Source: Spirochaetales bacterium Spiro_09 (GTDB lineage Bacteria; Spirochaetota; Spirochaetia; Treponematales; Treponemataceae). From it: 64,000 nt of DNA. The translations under genes were made by a program, and so were the position numbers. Shown here piece by piece: positions 17,684 through 27,753 of the stretch (within the stretch, counting starts at the first letter, position 1; every line of letters begins with the position of its first letter). Location of the stretch: NCBI GenBank assembly GCA_001604385.1, contig LVBK01000013.1:1-64000 (forward strand), written 5' to 3'. Below the pieces are notes generated by a model. The model searched no databases. It was not told the origin of the DNA and was given only the letters and a program-made list of their open reading frames with translations.

Positions 17684-19802
17684 ATCGGGAACCCAGGAAC
17701 AAAGCGTGTTTCCGGAATGGAAACACTTTCTCGGATCGTCAAAAGATCCGGAAACCGGTTCATTTATCCGCAATGTTGTAAAACGTTCCGGTGAAATAAC
17801 GAGCTATGATCGCAGCAAGATAGAGCAAGCGATCGGGAAAGCCATACAGGCGACAGAACATAATCCCGATCCTGATCGCGCGGCTGCTTTGACTGACCGG
17901 GTCGAAGAACATCTTCGTGCACTCATGGCTGGACGACATGCGCATTCAATACCCGCAATTGAGGAAATACAGGATATCGTCGAGACGGTACTGATTGAAC
18001 AAAACGAGGTTGCGATAGCCAAGGCCTATATACTGTATCGTGCACGACATGAGGCTATCCGCGACACAGAACGGCTCATGCTCGATATCGATGATACCAT
18101 GAACGGATATTTGAGCCAGGCGGATTGGCGGGTCAAAGAAAACGCGAATGTTAACTTTTCTCTGGGCGGATTGATTCTGCACAATTCCGGTACCATTACC
18201 GCGAATTACTGGCTTAAAAATATTTACCCGGAAGAAGTAGCTGAAGCGCATAAAAACGCCGCCTTTCATATACATGATCTTTCAATGTTTTCAGGATACT
18301 GCGCCGGTTGGTCTATCCGTCAGCTCATAGCCGAAGGACTTGGGGGTGTACCGGACAAAATTACGTCAAAACCGGCTCGCCATCTTTCAACGCTCATTCA
18401 ACAAATTGTTAACTTCCTGGGAATCATGCAAAATGAATGGGCTGGCGCACAGGCTTTCAGTTCATTCGATACCTACCTTGCACCCTTTGTAAAAAAAGAC
18501 GGTTTGAGCGACAAGGAAATAAAGCAATGTCTGCAAAGCTTTATTTACGGAGTCAATACTCCGAGCAGATGGGGAAGCCAGGCGCCCTTTACCAATATTA
18601 CACTTGACTGGAACTGTCCTGCCGATCTAGCCGGATTACCGGCCGTTGTTGGTGGTTCGGAGATGCCCTTTACCTACGGTGACTGCCAAAAGGAAATGGA
18701 TGCAATCAACCGCATTTTTATCGAATTGATGCTCGAAGGAGACGCTGCAGGACGGGGATTCCAGTATCCTATCCCGACGTACAACATCACCTCCGATTTT
18801 GAGTGGTCCAGTCCGAACGCACAGCTGCTTTTTGAAATGACAGCCCGGTACGGAACACCCTATTTTCAGAACTTTGTCAATTCAGACCTGAATCCGAGCG
18901 ATGTGCGCTCAATGTGCTGCCGGCTTCAGCTGGATAAACGGGAATTGCGCAAACGGGGCGGCGGCCTGTTCGGTTCAGATGAATTCACCGGATCGATTGG
19001 TGTTGTCACTATAAACATGCCCCAGATAGGATATCTTTCCAATAGCGAAGCCCAGTACTTTGCACGGCTTGATTATCTTATGGAGCAGGCCCGTATCAGT
19101 TTGGTATACAAACGCAAGGTAATTGAACGTCTTCTTGAAGGGGGTCTTTTCCCGTATACACGAAGATATCTTACCCATTTGAACAATCACTTTTCCACTA
19201 TCGGTATTTGCGGAATGAACGAATCCTGTCTCAATTTCCTTGGAGTTGATATTGTAAATCCGCGAGGAAAGGCCTTTGCAGAGAAGGTGTTGACGCACAT
19301 GAGGCAGAAACTGGCCGACTTCCAGGAAAAAACCGGCGATTTATTCAATCTGGAAGCGACTCCGGCTGAAAGCACCTCATACCGTCTTGCACGACATGAT
19401 AAAAAGCATTACCCGGACATTATTACCTCCGGCGAAAAAGATCCCTTTTATACCAATTCAAGCCAGCTTCCGGTATCGTATACCACCGATGTCTTTGAGG
19501 CACTTGATCATCAGGAATCTTTGCAAACCAAATATACCGGGGGAACTGTCTTTCATCTCTTCCTTGGCGAAGCGATAAAAGATTGGGAGTCATGCCGGGA
19601 CCTGGTAAAATCGGTTGCTTCCAACTACCGAATTCCCTATTTCTCCATTTCTCCGACATTCTCGGTATGCCCGATTCATGGCTATATCAATGGGGAACAT
19701 TTTGAATGTCCGTCTTGCAAGGCCGAGCGGGTTGAGTTGCTGGCACACCGACTGACTGAGCTTGAAGCGGAATTACATTCAGCCGGAAATCCGAACCGCT
19801 GA
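17667..19802 (+). CDS. nrdD: Anaerobic ribonucleoside-triphosphate reductase, catalytic chain without glycyl-radical loop
   Basis: Class III reductase core that makes dNTPs without oxygen. Residues about 35-130 form an ATP-cone (VVKRSGEITSYDRSKIEQAI). The alpha/beta barrel contains Cys in FSGYCAGWSIRQL and RSMCCRLQL as thiyl and redox candidates. Near the C-terminus a CPIH...CPSC zinc site (about 674-693) is followed by a 20-residue helix and the stop. The RxxGY glycyl-radical loop that should follow the zinc site is missing, and the 711-residue length is short by about that domain. The loop is present in the next gene. GTGGGGGA precedes the ATG. Confidence 0.9.
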   Translation: MATNTESGTQEQSVFPEWKHFLGSSKDPETGSFIRNVVKRSGEITSYDRSKIEQAIGKAIQATEHNPDPDRAAALTDRVEEHLRALMAGRHAHSIPAIEEIQDIVETVLIEQNEVAIAKAYILYRARHEAIRDTERLMLDIDDTMNGYLSQADWRVKENANVNFSLGGLILHNSGTITANYWLKNIYPEEVAEAHKNAAFHIHDLSMFSGYCAGWSIRQLIAEGLGGVPDKITSKPARHLSTLIQQIVNFLGIMQNEWAGAQAFSSFDTYLAPFVKKDGLSDKEIKQCLQSFIYGVNTPSRWGSQAPFTNITLDWNCPADLAGLPAVVGGSEMPFTYGDCQKEMDAINRIFIELMLEGDAAGRGFQYPIPTYNITSDFEWSSPNAQLLFEMTARYGTPYFQNFVNSDLNPSDVRSMCCRLQLDKRELRKRGGGLFGSDEFTGSIGVVTINMPQIGYLSNSEAQYFARLDYLMEQARISLVYKRKVIERLLEGGLFPYTRRYLTHLNNHFSTIGICGMNESCLNFLGVDIVNPRGKAFAEKVLTHMRQKLADFQEKTGDLFNLEATPAESTSYRLARHDKKHYPDIITSGEKDPFYTNSSQLPVSYTTDVFEALDHQESLQTKYTGGTVFHLFLGEAIKDWESCRDLVKSVASNYRIPYFSISPTFSVCPIHGYINGEHFECPSCKAERVELLAHRLTELEAELHSAGNPNR

Positions 19803-19911
19803 ATGAACATTGTCTGAAAGTCCCGGCTGTCAGCCGGAACACGATAAAATAAAATGTCGTGAAAAACCGTCCGGTTTTGAGCGAAGAAAAAAGTCCCGGG
19901 AGGGGAACGAA

Positions 19912-20451
19912 ATGAGAACAGTTGCAGAAATAAAGGCGGATATTGATAAGGTCCGCGCTGAAATGCAGGATGTGCATGGTACCACAACCGAGGTATACGC
20001 GCGTATTGTCGGTTATTACCGCTCGGTACGTAATTGGAACAGGGGAAAGCGGGAAGAATACAACCATCGTAAACTCTTCGTTCCCGGAACCGAAAGCGTT
20101 CAGCAGCATCTTGCGTCAGCCTGCGATTGCGTAAGCCAGCAGGTTGTGCGCGACACCGTTGCTGCAACCCCGGAAGGTTCGGTTGCCCGCTATGAGCTTT
20201 TTGTCCGTGACACCTGTCCCAACTGCCCGCCTGTCAAGGACTGTTGCACCGCCTTACCGCTTTCAGGCGCCCAAATCAACGTCGATTCAGCGGAAGGTCT
20301 CGAACGCGCTGCCGAGCTGGGCATTCTGTCCGCTCCGACCGTAGTCTTTTTCGACCATTCCGGCAACGAAATTGCCCGGGCTCACTCCGTCAAGGAAATC
20401 CGGTCAATGACGACGCTCCGCCACGCGGTTGCAGAACCCGCGCTGTTTTAA
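19912..20451 (+). CDS. Detached glycyl-radical domain of NrdD fused to a redoxin domain
   Basis: A 179-residue protein with two parts. Residues 26-56 read like the C-terminal radical loop of NrdD: RIVGYYRSVRNWNRGKREEY, with Gly34 as the radical candidate. Residues 92-175 resemble a glutaredoxin/NrdH fold with CPNC at 102-105, a cis-Pro segment SAPTVVFF, and a further Cys pair at 71 and 73. It likely supplies both the radical and the reducing thiols for the nrdD product, with activation by NrdG. The ATG at 19912 has GGGAGGGG 6 nt upstream. The frame is open further upstream from 19810 but that part shows no homology. This gene arrangement is unusual. Confidence 0.8.
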   Translation: MRTVAEIKADIDKVRAEMQDVHGTTTEVYARIVGYYRSVRNWNRGKREEYNHRKLFVPGTESVQQHLASACDCVSQQVVRDTVAATPEGSVARYELFVRDTCPNCPPVKDCCTALPLSGAQINVDSAEGLERAAELGILSAPTVVFFDHSGNEIARAHSVKEIRSMTTLRHAVAEPALF

Positions 20452-20455
20452 TCCA

Positions 20456-21208
20456 ATGATGCGGGTAGGTCTCCTGAAAACCACCCTGGTCAATTTTCCC
20501 GGCCGCGTTGCAGCGGCCGTTTTCTTGCCGGGATGCAACCTTCGCTGTCCTTTTTGCCACAACGCAGAGCTTGCGGTTTCAAGTATTGTAAGCGGCCCGT
20601 CTGAAATACCGGAAAATGTCGGGGCCTATGTGCCGCTCGATAGCGTATATGAACTGCTGGATAAACGGAAACAGGTATTGGGCGGACTGGCGATTTCGGG
20701 AGGAGAACCTCTCTTGTCGCCGGTACTGACAGACCTGATAGCGTATGCCCGATCGCTCGGTCTCGCAATAAAAATCGACACCAATGGAACATTGCCGGAA
20801 AGATTGAGAAGTCTGATATCGGACAAATATACCTGTCCTGACATGATTGCACTGGACGTGAAAACCGATCCGGCGAGATACGGAGAACTGACAACAGAGA
20901 AAGCAGCCGGACAACGTGTGGAACAAGCAATCCGGGAATCAATCTCGATACTTTCAACCGTCGAACGGGAGGGATATCCGGTACGGATAGAATACCGGAC
21001 CGTATTGGTTCCCGGCCTTGTCGGCATGAAAGAGCTAGAAGTTATCGCTTCTCTTCTACCCGCAAACGCCAACTGGCAACTTGCATCCTTTGTTCCCGGG
21101 AACTGTCTTGATCCGGCATGGAACAACCTGCAACCCTATGGGCCTGCCGAAACGGAGAGACTGACCGCGTTTGCCCGGTCGCTCATCCCCTCAGCAACTC
21201 ACCGATAA
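20456..21208 (+). CDS. nrdG: Anaerobic ribonucleotide reductase activating enzyme
   Basis: Radical SAM enzyme that generates the glycyl radical on class III ribonucleotide reductase. The 250-residue protein has the cluster motif CNLRCPFCH (CxxxCxxC) at about residues 25-32 and the GGEPLLSP SAM-binding segment near residue 82. It is longer than the small E. coli NrdG and resembles the variants paired with NrdD in anaerobes. The ATG at 20456 follows the stop of the radical-domain gene by 4 nt. A longer frame from a TTG at 20429 is unlikely. It is the last gene of the nrd operon. Confidence 0.92.
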   Translation: MMRVGLLKTTLVNFPGRVAAAVFLPGCNLRCPFCHNAELAVSSIVSGPSEIPENVGAYVPLDSVYELLDKRKQVLGGLAISGGEPLLSPVLTDLIAYARSLGLAIKIDTNGTLPERLRSLISDKYTCPDMIALDVKTDPARYGELTTEKAAGQRVEQAIRESISILSTVEREGYPVRIEYRTVLVPGLVGMKELEVIASLLPANANWQLASFVPGNCLDPAWNNLQPYGPAETERLTAFARSLIPSATHR

Positions 21209-21222
21209 TCAGGTAAACCTCA

Positions 21223-23079
21223 TTAAACACGTTCAATCACAAAATAGTCCACCGCGGATTGCAGTTGTTTGGCCTGCCCGCTCAACTCTTCGCTCATGGA
21301 TGCCAGTTCTTCCGAGGCAGAGGCATTCTGCTGAACGACAAGATCGAGCTGCATAATTGCCTGCGATATTTGTTCGGCACCGGAATTTTGTTCAGAGCTT
21401 GACATTTTGATTTCCTGCACCAAATCTGCCGTTTGGCGGATATCGGGAACCATTTTTTCAAGCATGGTGCCTGCTTCTGTTGCAATACCGACACTGCGCT
21501 TGGAAAGATCCGCTATTTCCACCGCCGCGATCTGGCTTCGCTCTGCCAGCTTACGCACTTCGGACGCGACGACTGCGAAGCCCTTTCCCTGCTCTCCTGC
21601 CCGGGCCGCTTCTATGGCGGCATTCAGCGCGAGAAGGTTGGTACTGCGGGCAATTTCTTCAATTATGGTTATTTTTTGGGAAATTTCTTTCATTGCAGAT
21701 ACGGTTTGACCAACTACAGTACCGCCTGCGACCGCATCATCGGCAGAGCGCAGTGCGATTTTTTCCGTTTGTACGGCATTGTCGGCGTTTTGCCGTATAC
21801 TCGCGCTCATCTGCTCCATTGATGAAGAAACCTCTTCAGTAGAGGAAGCCTGCTCGGTAGCACCCTGGGACAAACTCATAGCAGTCAGGCTGACCTGCTG
21901 AGAACCGGACGCAACGTTTTTCGTCGCGGTGATAACCGCCTCGATGCTTGAACGAAGGCGTTCGGCCATATTCCCCAGAGCGCGTGAAAGTTCCCCGATT
22001 TCATCCCCACGTTTAAGACTTTTTACGGAGGGACTACGGGTAAGATCTCCTGAGGCAATGGCTCCCGCAAGCTCGACAGATTCTCTGACAGGTTGAATCA
22101 AAAGGCGGACAACCAGGAAAACAAGGGCGACGACCAACAGTATACCCAGGATGGCAAGAGATACCGTGAACATGAGTACCCGCCGGGACTCGGACAATAG
22201 CGCTGTCAGGGAAACAGTCAACACCATACTCCAGGGTGTATTGACGCCAGGAGGAGTTACCGGCTCGAAAACGAAGTAAGACAATTCATTGGTTGCGAGG
22301 GAGCGCTGTTCTTCCGTTCTGCGCCTTCCGGCGCGAACGTCGGCGTCGCGGTCAAAGGCAGTTGACCGCACCTCAAGGATTGATTTCCCGATCTGGTTGT
22401 CATTGGGGTGGGCAACATAACTGGTGTCATGCGCGAATAAGAAGCCATATCCCGCGTCAAGAGGTTTGATGCGGGCGACGATTTCCTGCATTCTCCCGGC
22501 GGTTATTTCCACGCCGGCCAAACCTGTCCTGTTTCCTCCCAGATGAACCGGGGCAGAAAAAAGAATCACCGGCACGGTCACGCCGTTAATGTCTGCCATA
22601 TAGGGCGCGGATATGGAAAGTCCCGGGGATTTCTCAGCGTCACCGAGCCGGGAGGTTCTTGTTTCATTGGTACCCCGAACGGCGTCCCGTTCGAGAGATG
22701 AGGTGGTACGGTACACCCTCAAATTCGCTTCAGGCCGGGTACCTTCTCTTTCAAGTAATATCCAGGCCGAATGAATGCTGCCATGGCCCGCCATGAGCCG
22801 GGCAAGAACGGTTTCATACTGATTTCTTGGGATCGCTGACTCTTCCATTCCGGAAATTGTATCCGCAAGGGATGACGCAACATCGAGGGCGCTCCGCAGT
22901 TCGCTTTCAATTTCTTTCGCGCTGCTGACCGCTTCAAGATTAACCGCTGAATAAACACCATCCTGAACAGATCGTATGTACCTTGAGCCCAGAAAAAACA
23001 CCAAAGCGGAAAAAACCAAGAGAACTCCGATACTGACAAACAAGGTAATTTTCAAGCCAACTCCCAAACGAACCGTCAT
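21223..23079 (-). CDS. Methyl-accepting chemotaxis protein
   Basis: Membrane chemoreceptor of 618 residues. It has an N-terminal membrane helix (about 9-31), an extracytoplasmic Cache-like sensor (about 35-275), a second helix (about 285-310), a HAMP domain, and a signalling domain with the hairpin tip sequence [27 protein letters not shown]. The start at 23079 is chosen because GGAGG lies 5 nt upstream. The longer frame to 23220 is spurious. It is the last gene downstream of a histidine kinase and receiver on the same strand. Confidence 0.93.
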   Translation of the reverse strand: MTVRLGVGLKITLFVSIGVLLVFSALVFFLGSRYIRSVQDGVYSAVNLEAVSSAKEIESELRSALDVASSLADTISGMEESAIPRNQYETVLARLMAGHGSIHSAWILLEREGTRPEANLRVYRTTSSLERDAVRGTNETRTSRLGDAEKSPGLSISAPYMADINGVTVPVILFSAPVHLGGNRTGLAGVEITAGRMQEIVARIKPLDAGYGFLFAHDTSYVAHPNDNQIGKSILEVRSTAFDRDADVRAGRRRTEEQRSLATNELSYFVFEPVTPPGVNTPWSMVLTVSLTALLSESRRVLMFTVSLAILGILLVVALVFLVVRLLIQPVRESVELAGAIASGDLTRSPSVKSLKRGDEIGELSRALGNMAERLRSSIEAVITATKNVASGSQQVSLTAMSLSQGATEQASSTEEVSSSMEQMSASIRQNADNAVQTEKIALRSADDAVAGGTVVGQTVSAMKEISQKITIIEEIARSTNLLALNAAIEAARAGEQGKGFAVVASEVRKLAERSQIAAVEIADLSKRSVGIATEAGTMLEKMVPDIRQTADLVQEIKMSSSEQNSGAEQISQAIMQLDLVVQQNASASEELASMSEELSGQAKQLQSAVDYFVIERV

Positions 23080-23164
23080 GTGAACCTCCATCCGACTATT
23101 TCTCAAATAATGATAGTCGATGGCGCTCGCGAATGCAAAAAATCTGAGGCCGGGTGAAAATACT

Positions 23165-23599
23165 TCAGGAGGGAATGACCGGTATGGACTGCCTCGCATG
23201 GCGCCACTTGTCACATGCATTCTTGACGGTCAAAAGGAGATCGTCTCGGTTCCAGGGTTTCGATATAAAGTAATGGAGAGATTGACGATTAACCAGACGG
23301 ACAACCGCTTCGATATCGGCAAATCCGGTTAACAGTATATATAAGGTATCGGGCAGCTTTTCCCGCAGCGATAAAAGAAGCGTATCCCCGTTCATTCCCG
23401 GCATGCGCTGATCGGAGAGAATAACCGGAATACGTCCCCCTTCGGCCAGAATTTCATCCACCAGGGGGAGCACCTTGACGGCAGTGTCACAAACCTCTAT
23501 TGCTATTGAACTGAAGTAAGGATCCCGCTTTAACTCCTGCCGAAGGCTTTGCACTACTATCAGTTCGTCGTCAACACATATAATGTATTCCTGTTCCAT
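23165..23599 (-). CDS. Single-domain response regulator (CheY-like receiver)
   Basis: A 144-residue receiver domain with no output domain. Acidic DD near residues 9-10, the phosphorylated Asp in [13 protein letters not shown] (about residue 58), Thr in LLTGF (about 86) and Lys in ISKPW (about 109) are all present. The start at 23599 has GGGGAG 7 nt upstream. The gene lies between the histidine kinase and the chemoreceptor, so it may relay the kinase signal to motility or feed back to the kinase. The sequence type recalls receivers paired with HD-GYP or kinase outputs, but none is attached. Confidence 0.9.
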   Translation of the reverse strand: MEQEYIICVDDELIVVQSLRQELKRDPYFSSIAIEVCDTAVKVLPLVDEILAEGGRIPVILSDQRMPGMNGDTLLLSLREKLPDTLYILLTGFADIEAVVRLVNRQSLHYFISKPWNRDDLLLTVKNACDKWRHARQSIPVIPS

Positions 23600-23662
23600 A
23601 CGCGCTCCCCGTCTAATATTGCCATATACCGCACACACGCACGGACGCAGACAAGTATACCG

Positions 23663-25390
23663 CTATTCTCCGGTAGACGGAAGACGTACAAGAAATTCCG
23701 TAGTACCGGGTTCAGAGCGAAAAGAAATACTTCCCTGATGGCTTTCAACAATTTTCTTGCATATATCAAGACCAAGCCCCATCCCGCCTGATTCTTTTTT
23801 TGTTGTAAAAAAAGGCTCAAATATCCTGTTGCCGATGTCCGGAGGAATACCCGGCCCTGAATCCGTAAATGACACAAACACCTCATTTCCTACCTGTGCC
23901 GTACTGATTTTTAAGGTGCCCTTGAATTCCATGGCTTGAAGCGCGTTGCGGATAATATTCATCCATACCTGGGATAATTTATCGGGCGAACCGGTCACGC
24001 AGACCGGAGAAAAATCAGTAACAATCTTGACGCCATTTATCAGTGAATTATGCATCAGGGTCAACACACGTGCAATATCCGAGGATATATCCACCAGAGT
24101 GTTTTCTTCAAGCGATCCCGGGCTGAGATACGTTCTGAGGGCAGATATTACCGCCGAAGCCTTACGGCCGGATTCAAGCACAACCTCAACCATCCTCCGG
24201 GCAATAATGGCTTCAGTAACTTCACGCAAGACCGGGATCAGGACTTCCCCGCGCATATACGGAATATAGGCATCCAGATTATCGGCGAGCCCTGCTTCCA
24301 GCAGCAATTCTGCCAGTTCTTTCACGTTACCCTGTATACCTTCATGGGAAAGCCTGTCCGCAAGTAAGCGTATCTGTTTACGGGCAGGTGGAGGTGTTTC
24401 AAGATTTTTTGCCGCTGGAAGTCCTCTTCCAAGCATGTCAAAAAAAAGATCACGATGTAACTGGCTGAACTGTACAAAGGACGAAAGGGATGAAACATAG
24501 CGTGTATCAAAATAATCCGCCACAATGTTCACCGAGGACTGAATCGCTCCAAGGGGCGTATTCAGTTCATGAGCTATTCCGGCCGCCAGCTGGCCAAGTG
24601 CGCCCATCTTGCTGGTTTCAACAAGACGATCCTGCAACAGACGCTGTTCCTGCAAGGATTTTTGCAGTTCCGAGGTCCGCAAGGCAACCCGTTGTTCAAG
24701 ACTTGAATTGGCAACCAAAAGCTCCACACTTTTTTGGCGAATTTTTCCGGACATTTCGTTGACATTTGAAATGATGCGATCGATATCGGAATACCCGCTC
24801 AGTTCGATTGCGTGCTCGTAGTTCCCGGAAGCAATGCGTTCCAGGCCGGCAGACAATAATGAGAAAATGGAGTTCACGCGACGCTTTACGAGTAACCGGG
24901 TTATCATGAAATTTGCTGCGGTAAGTGAACCGATAATGAGAATCGTTGCGGAGAGCATGATTATGATCGACTCCCCGAGGGCCTTTCCAGAATAAAAAAG
25001 ACTGATGCGACCAAGATATAAACCACGGTAGTTCAAATCTCGGCTTTGAGAACGAACCAGGGGGGTCGGCGTCTCTTTTTGAACATCCAGCACAATACCA
25101 TTGGCAGGAGATTCAATTTTCATACCCGCAATGCGACCCGAAGCAACCATTGTTTCCACGATACGCGCTGTTTGATCCTCATCAAGATTATAGAGGGGAT
25201 CCAGCAAGAGCACGGCCGCTTCGTCCGCTGTTCTGACGGCAGCCCTGTTCATGTCACGCAACATAAAAAGTATCAGGAAAATAAGCGTTGTGCACTGAAC
25301 AAGCATAATGATTGCGGTGGAGATCAATACGAAGGTTCGGTGAATGAACGAGACAAGACTTTTTCCGGAAACAGGGTTTATTGTATACAC
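23663..25390 (-). CDS. Membrane sensor histidine kinase with long insert in the dimerisation domain
   Basis: A 575-residue kinase with two membrane helices (about 17-42 and 140-162) flanking a small sensor, then HAMP and coiled coil. The phosphoacceptor is in AAGIAHELNTPLGA, with His near residue 274. The ATP-binding N-box is MNIIRNALQAMEF, and the G-boxes are DSGPGIPPDIG and GGMGLGLDI near the C-terminus. Between the H-box helix and the second dimerisation helix (SGRKASAVISALRTY) lies an extra helical segment of about 110 residues not present in standard kinases. The start appears to be GTG without a clear Shine-Dalgarno sequence. First gene of the kinase-receiver-chemoreceptor group. Confidence 0.9.
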   Translation of the reverse strand: MYTINPVSGKSLVSFIHRTFVLISTAIIMLVQCTTLIFLILFMLRDMNRAAVRTADEAAVLLLDPLYNLDEDQTARIVETMVASGRIAGMKIESPANGIVLDVQKETPTPLVRSQSRDLNYRGLYLGRISLFYSGKALGESIIIMLSATILIIGSLTAANFMITRLLVKRRVNSIFSLLSAGLERIASGNYEHAIELSGYSDIDRIISNVNEMSGKIRQKSVELLVANSSLEQRVALRTSELQKSLQEQRLLQDRLVETSKMGALGQLAAGIAHELNTPLGAIQSSVNIVADYFDTRYVSSLSSFVQFSQLHRDLFFDMLGRGLPAAKNLETPPPARKQIRLLADRLSHEGIQGNVKELAELLLEAGLADNLDAYIPYMRGEVLIPVLREVTEAIIARRMVEVVLESGRKASAVISALRTYLSPGSLEENTLVDISSDIARVLTLMHNSLINGVKIVTDFSPVCVTGSPDKLSQVWMNIIRNALQAMEFKGTLKISTAQVGNEVFVSFTDSGPGIPPDIGNRIFEPFFTTKKESGGMGLGLDICKKIVESHQGSISFRSEPGTTEFLVRLPSTGE

Positions 25391-25450
25391 GATTAAAGGG
25401 TAAGCTATAATTGGTGTAAGTCAAGACGGGAACCGTGCGTCGCCGGGAGT

Positions 25451-25897
25451 TTATTCAAGCGGAATACCCAGTACCGCGCACGGAGCTATTCTCAGGGCCT
25501 CTTTCGCCCCATCCGTGTGCCAAAATCCACCCTTTTTAACCGGTCGACCAATAACCAGCAGATCGATGTTCTCATCCCGAATCGCTGACATCAGTTCGTT
25601 TCGTGCGGAACCGACTGCAACCTTAATGCGGACACGGGGCAGAAGGGCTGGTTCAATCAGGGCAATATACTCTTCCGCAAAACGCCGGTCAATATCGGCT
25701 TTGGCTTTCTCATCCACGCGGTCAAGTTCATAAATATAGGTTTTCCAGAACTGGGCATCCGGTTCGGGAATGACATGAAACAATACGAGAACCGAATCCT
25801 CGTGAAGACGTGCCATGCCGAGGGCAGCGCTGAATACTTTTTGAGATCCTTCGGAGAAATCCGTACAGCACAAAATTCGTTTGAACTGACTGTTCAT
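25451..25897 (-). CDS. Universal stress protein (UspA family), TRAP-associated
   Basis: A 148-residue UspA-fold protein. 'ILCCTDFSEGSQKVFSAALGMA' begins the fold, and the nucleotide-binding region near the C-terminus is 'DLLVIGRPVKKGGFWHTDGAKEALRIAPCAVLGI', a variant of the GxxG(S/T) ATP motif. It follows the TRAP large permease gene by 54 nt on the same strand. A UspA protein encoded with a TRAP transporter is known from the TeaABC-TeaD system, where it modulates transport. I use the ATG at 25897 rather than the upstream TTG, with AAGGA 10 nt before it. Confidence 0.88.
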   Translation of the reverse strand: MNSQFKRILCCTDFSEGSQKVFSAALGMARLHEDSVLVLFHVIPEPDAQFWKTYIYELDRVDEKAKADIDRRFAEEYIALIEPALLPRVRIKVAVGSARNELMSAIRDENIDLLVIGRPVKKGGFWHTDGAKEALRIAPCAVLGIPLE

Positions 25898-25951
25898 AAC
25901 GGTACCATCCTTCTTTATCAAAGCGTCGAATCGTGGGCTCCACCGATCAAA

Positions 25952-27253
25952 TCAATGCGCGAGCGAGGGTAAAAAAAGCGCAATCTGGGGAAACATAATG
26001 AGCAAACCGGCAAAAGCAACCAGTGTCCATAAAAAGGGCAGCGAACCGCGGAATATGGTATCCAGGGCGATATCCCGCTCTATGCCACTGACAACATACA
26101 CATTCACTCCGACCGGTGGCGTAATGACCCCCATTTGAGTGATAACAACAATCAACACACCAAACCACACCGGATCAAAACCGAGGTTGGTCACAACCGG
26201 ATAAAAAATGGGAGTGGTAAGCAGAACGAGAGCCAGCGAGTCAATAAAACAGCCGACGAACAGATAAAAGCACAGTATCAATACCATGACCATAAAGCCC
26301 GGAAGAGGAAGTGAGGCAAACCATGCAGCAACGGTGAAGGGAATGCGCGAGACCGCAAGAAAGCGGCCAAAGACAACTGCCGCGGCAACAATAAGAAAAA
26401 TCATGCCGCTGGTCCGCGTCGTTTCGAGCAATATCCTTTTCATCACCGTAATGGAAAGACAGCGCTTGAACAGGGCTATCAGAAGACTTCCGCCGGCACC
26501 CACTGCAGCGGCCTCGATCGGGGTAAAGAGACCGGCAAACATGCCACCCATGACAAATAAAAAAAGAGCGAGAATCTCGATGACGCCGGTAAGGGACCGA
26601 AAGCGATCCTTCCAGCCAAAACGGGGTCCTGCTGGACCAAGTTCCGGATGCCGGATACAAAGAATCCAGATAGTCAGACAAAAAAGCATGCTGATAATCA
26701 AACCGGGTATAATCCCGGCCAGAAAGAGTGTACCGATAGATTGTTCTGTCAGGAGGGCATACACGATAAAGACGACACTGGGAGGAATCAACATACCAAG
26801 ACTGCCGCCTGCAGCGACCGTTCCCGAAGCAAGCTGGTCGGAATAATTATACCGCTTCATCTCTGGTAACGCAACGGTGGCCATTGTAGCGGCTGTTGCC
26901 GGTCCTGATCCGCTTATTGCACCGAAACCAGCACATGCGCCGACCGTTGCCATTGCAAGGCCGCCGGGTAAATGGCCGATCCAGGTATATGCCGAGCGGA
27001 AAAGGCTTGTGCTGATTCCCGCATGAAATGCAACCTGGCCCATCAAGACAAAGAGTGGTATTACTGTCAGGTTATACGACGAAAAGGTGTCAAACAGTTC
27101 GGCACTGACCATCGAGAATGCTGCCTGGGGATGAACTATGAGGGCAAAACCTGCAATACCTGAAACAAGCATGGCAAAGGCAACAGGCATACTTGAAAGC
27201 AGCAGTACAAATAACAGAATACAGCCAAGAGGGCCGGCATGCAGTGGATTCAC
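25952..27253 (-). CDS. dctM: TRAP transporter large permease (DctM type)
   Basis: Large membrane subunit of a tripartite ATP-independent periplasmic transporter, which uses an ion gradient to import a carboxylate-type solute. The 433-residue protein has about 12 hydrophobic segments and family sequences such as 'GFGAISGSGPATAATMATVALPEM' near residue 110. The ATG overlaps the small permease stop by 4 nt. Substrates of this family are mostly organic or sugar acids. The sequence alone does not choose one. Confidence 0.95.
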   Translation of the reverse strand: MNPLHAGPLGCILLFVLLLSSMPVAFAMLVSGIAGFALIVHPQAAFSMVSAELFDTFSSYNLTVIPLFVLMGQVAFHAGISTSLFRSAYTWIGHLPGGLAMATVGACAGFGAISGSGPATAATMATVALPEMKRYNYSDQLASGTVAAGGSLGMLIPPSVVFIVYALLTEQSIGTLFLAGIIPGLIISMLFCLTIWILCIRHPELGPAGPRFGWKDRFRSLTGVIEILALFLFVMGGMFAGLFTPIEAAAVGAGGSLLIALFKRCLSITVMKRILLETTRTSGMIFLIVAAAVVFGRFLAVSRIPFTVAAWFASLPLPGFMVMVLILCFYLFVGCFIDSLALVLLTTPIFYPVVTNLGFDPVWFGVLIVVITQMGVITPPVGVNVYVVSGIERDIALDTIFRGSLPFLWTLVAFAGLLIMFPQIALFLPSLAH

Positions 27254-27753
27254 GGTTTAATAAACTCCTTTCCGGGGTGCAGCATGTGATACAGTACAAT
27301 GATAAAAATCAATATGCAGGAGAAGCTTATCAGACAGGGGATCCAGAAAACGGGAACCGATAATGTAGGCATAACCTGGTGTGTCCGAAGAAGCATCAAG
27401 CCGTAGAGAAAACTTCTCCAGGCAAGAAGTGCGAACAAGGCAAGGGAAACCATGCGGAAGGATGTGTCAAGAACAAGACGTCCTTTTCGCGAACAACGGT
27501 GATAGAGAAACTCGATCGCTATGTGGCCCTTGACCGCGGTAACATACGGCAGGGAAAAAGCAATTGCAATAACTGCAGCGAGTCGCACTGCGTCATAGGC
27601 GCCCGGGATACCCGAGCCGGCAAGACGGAGAATAATATCCGCAAGTGTTATCACAATCATGGAAAGTATTGAGAGCCCGGATATTACTGCCAGAAAAAGA
27701 ACAAACCTGCGGATATAATTCCACAGGGAATTGACAACAAGGCTCATTTTCAA
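27250..27753 (-). CDS. dctQ: TRAP transporter small permease (DctQ type)
   Basis: Small four-helix membrane subunit of the TRAP transporter, 167 residues. Hydrophobic segments are at about 15-38, 50-70, 90-112 and 130-155, with the family pattern '[16 protein letters not shown]' in the central loop. It overlaps both neighbours by 4 nt and is translationally coupled to them. It should form the membrane complex with the DctM subunit. Confidence 0.93.
   Translation of the reverse strand: MKMSLVVNSLWNYIRRFVLFLAVISGLSILSMIVITLADIILRLAGSGIPGAYDAVRLAAVIAIAFSLPYVTAVKGHIAIEFLYHRCSRKGRLVLDTSFRMVSLALFALLAWRSFLYGLMLLRTHQVMPTLSVPVFWIPCLISFSCILIFIIVLYHMLHPGKEFIKP

Noticed and set aside
19803-19911. Frameshift that would join nrdD to the glycyl-radical domain
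   Set aside because: The radical domain has its own strong ribosome-binding site (GGGAGGGG) and start, the gap of 109 nt is non-homologous in all frames, and nrdD ends with a plausible helix. A sequencing error cannot be fully excluded.
23080-23220. Longer start for the chemoreceptor
   Set aside because: The extra 47 residues overlap the intergenic region after the receiver gene. GGAGG 5 nt before 23079 sets the start.
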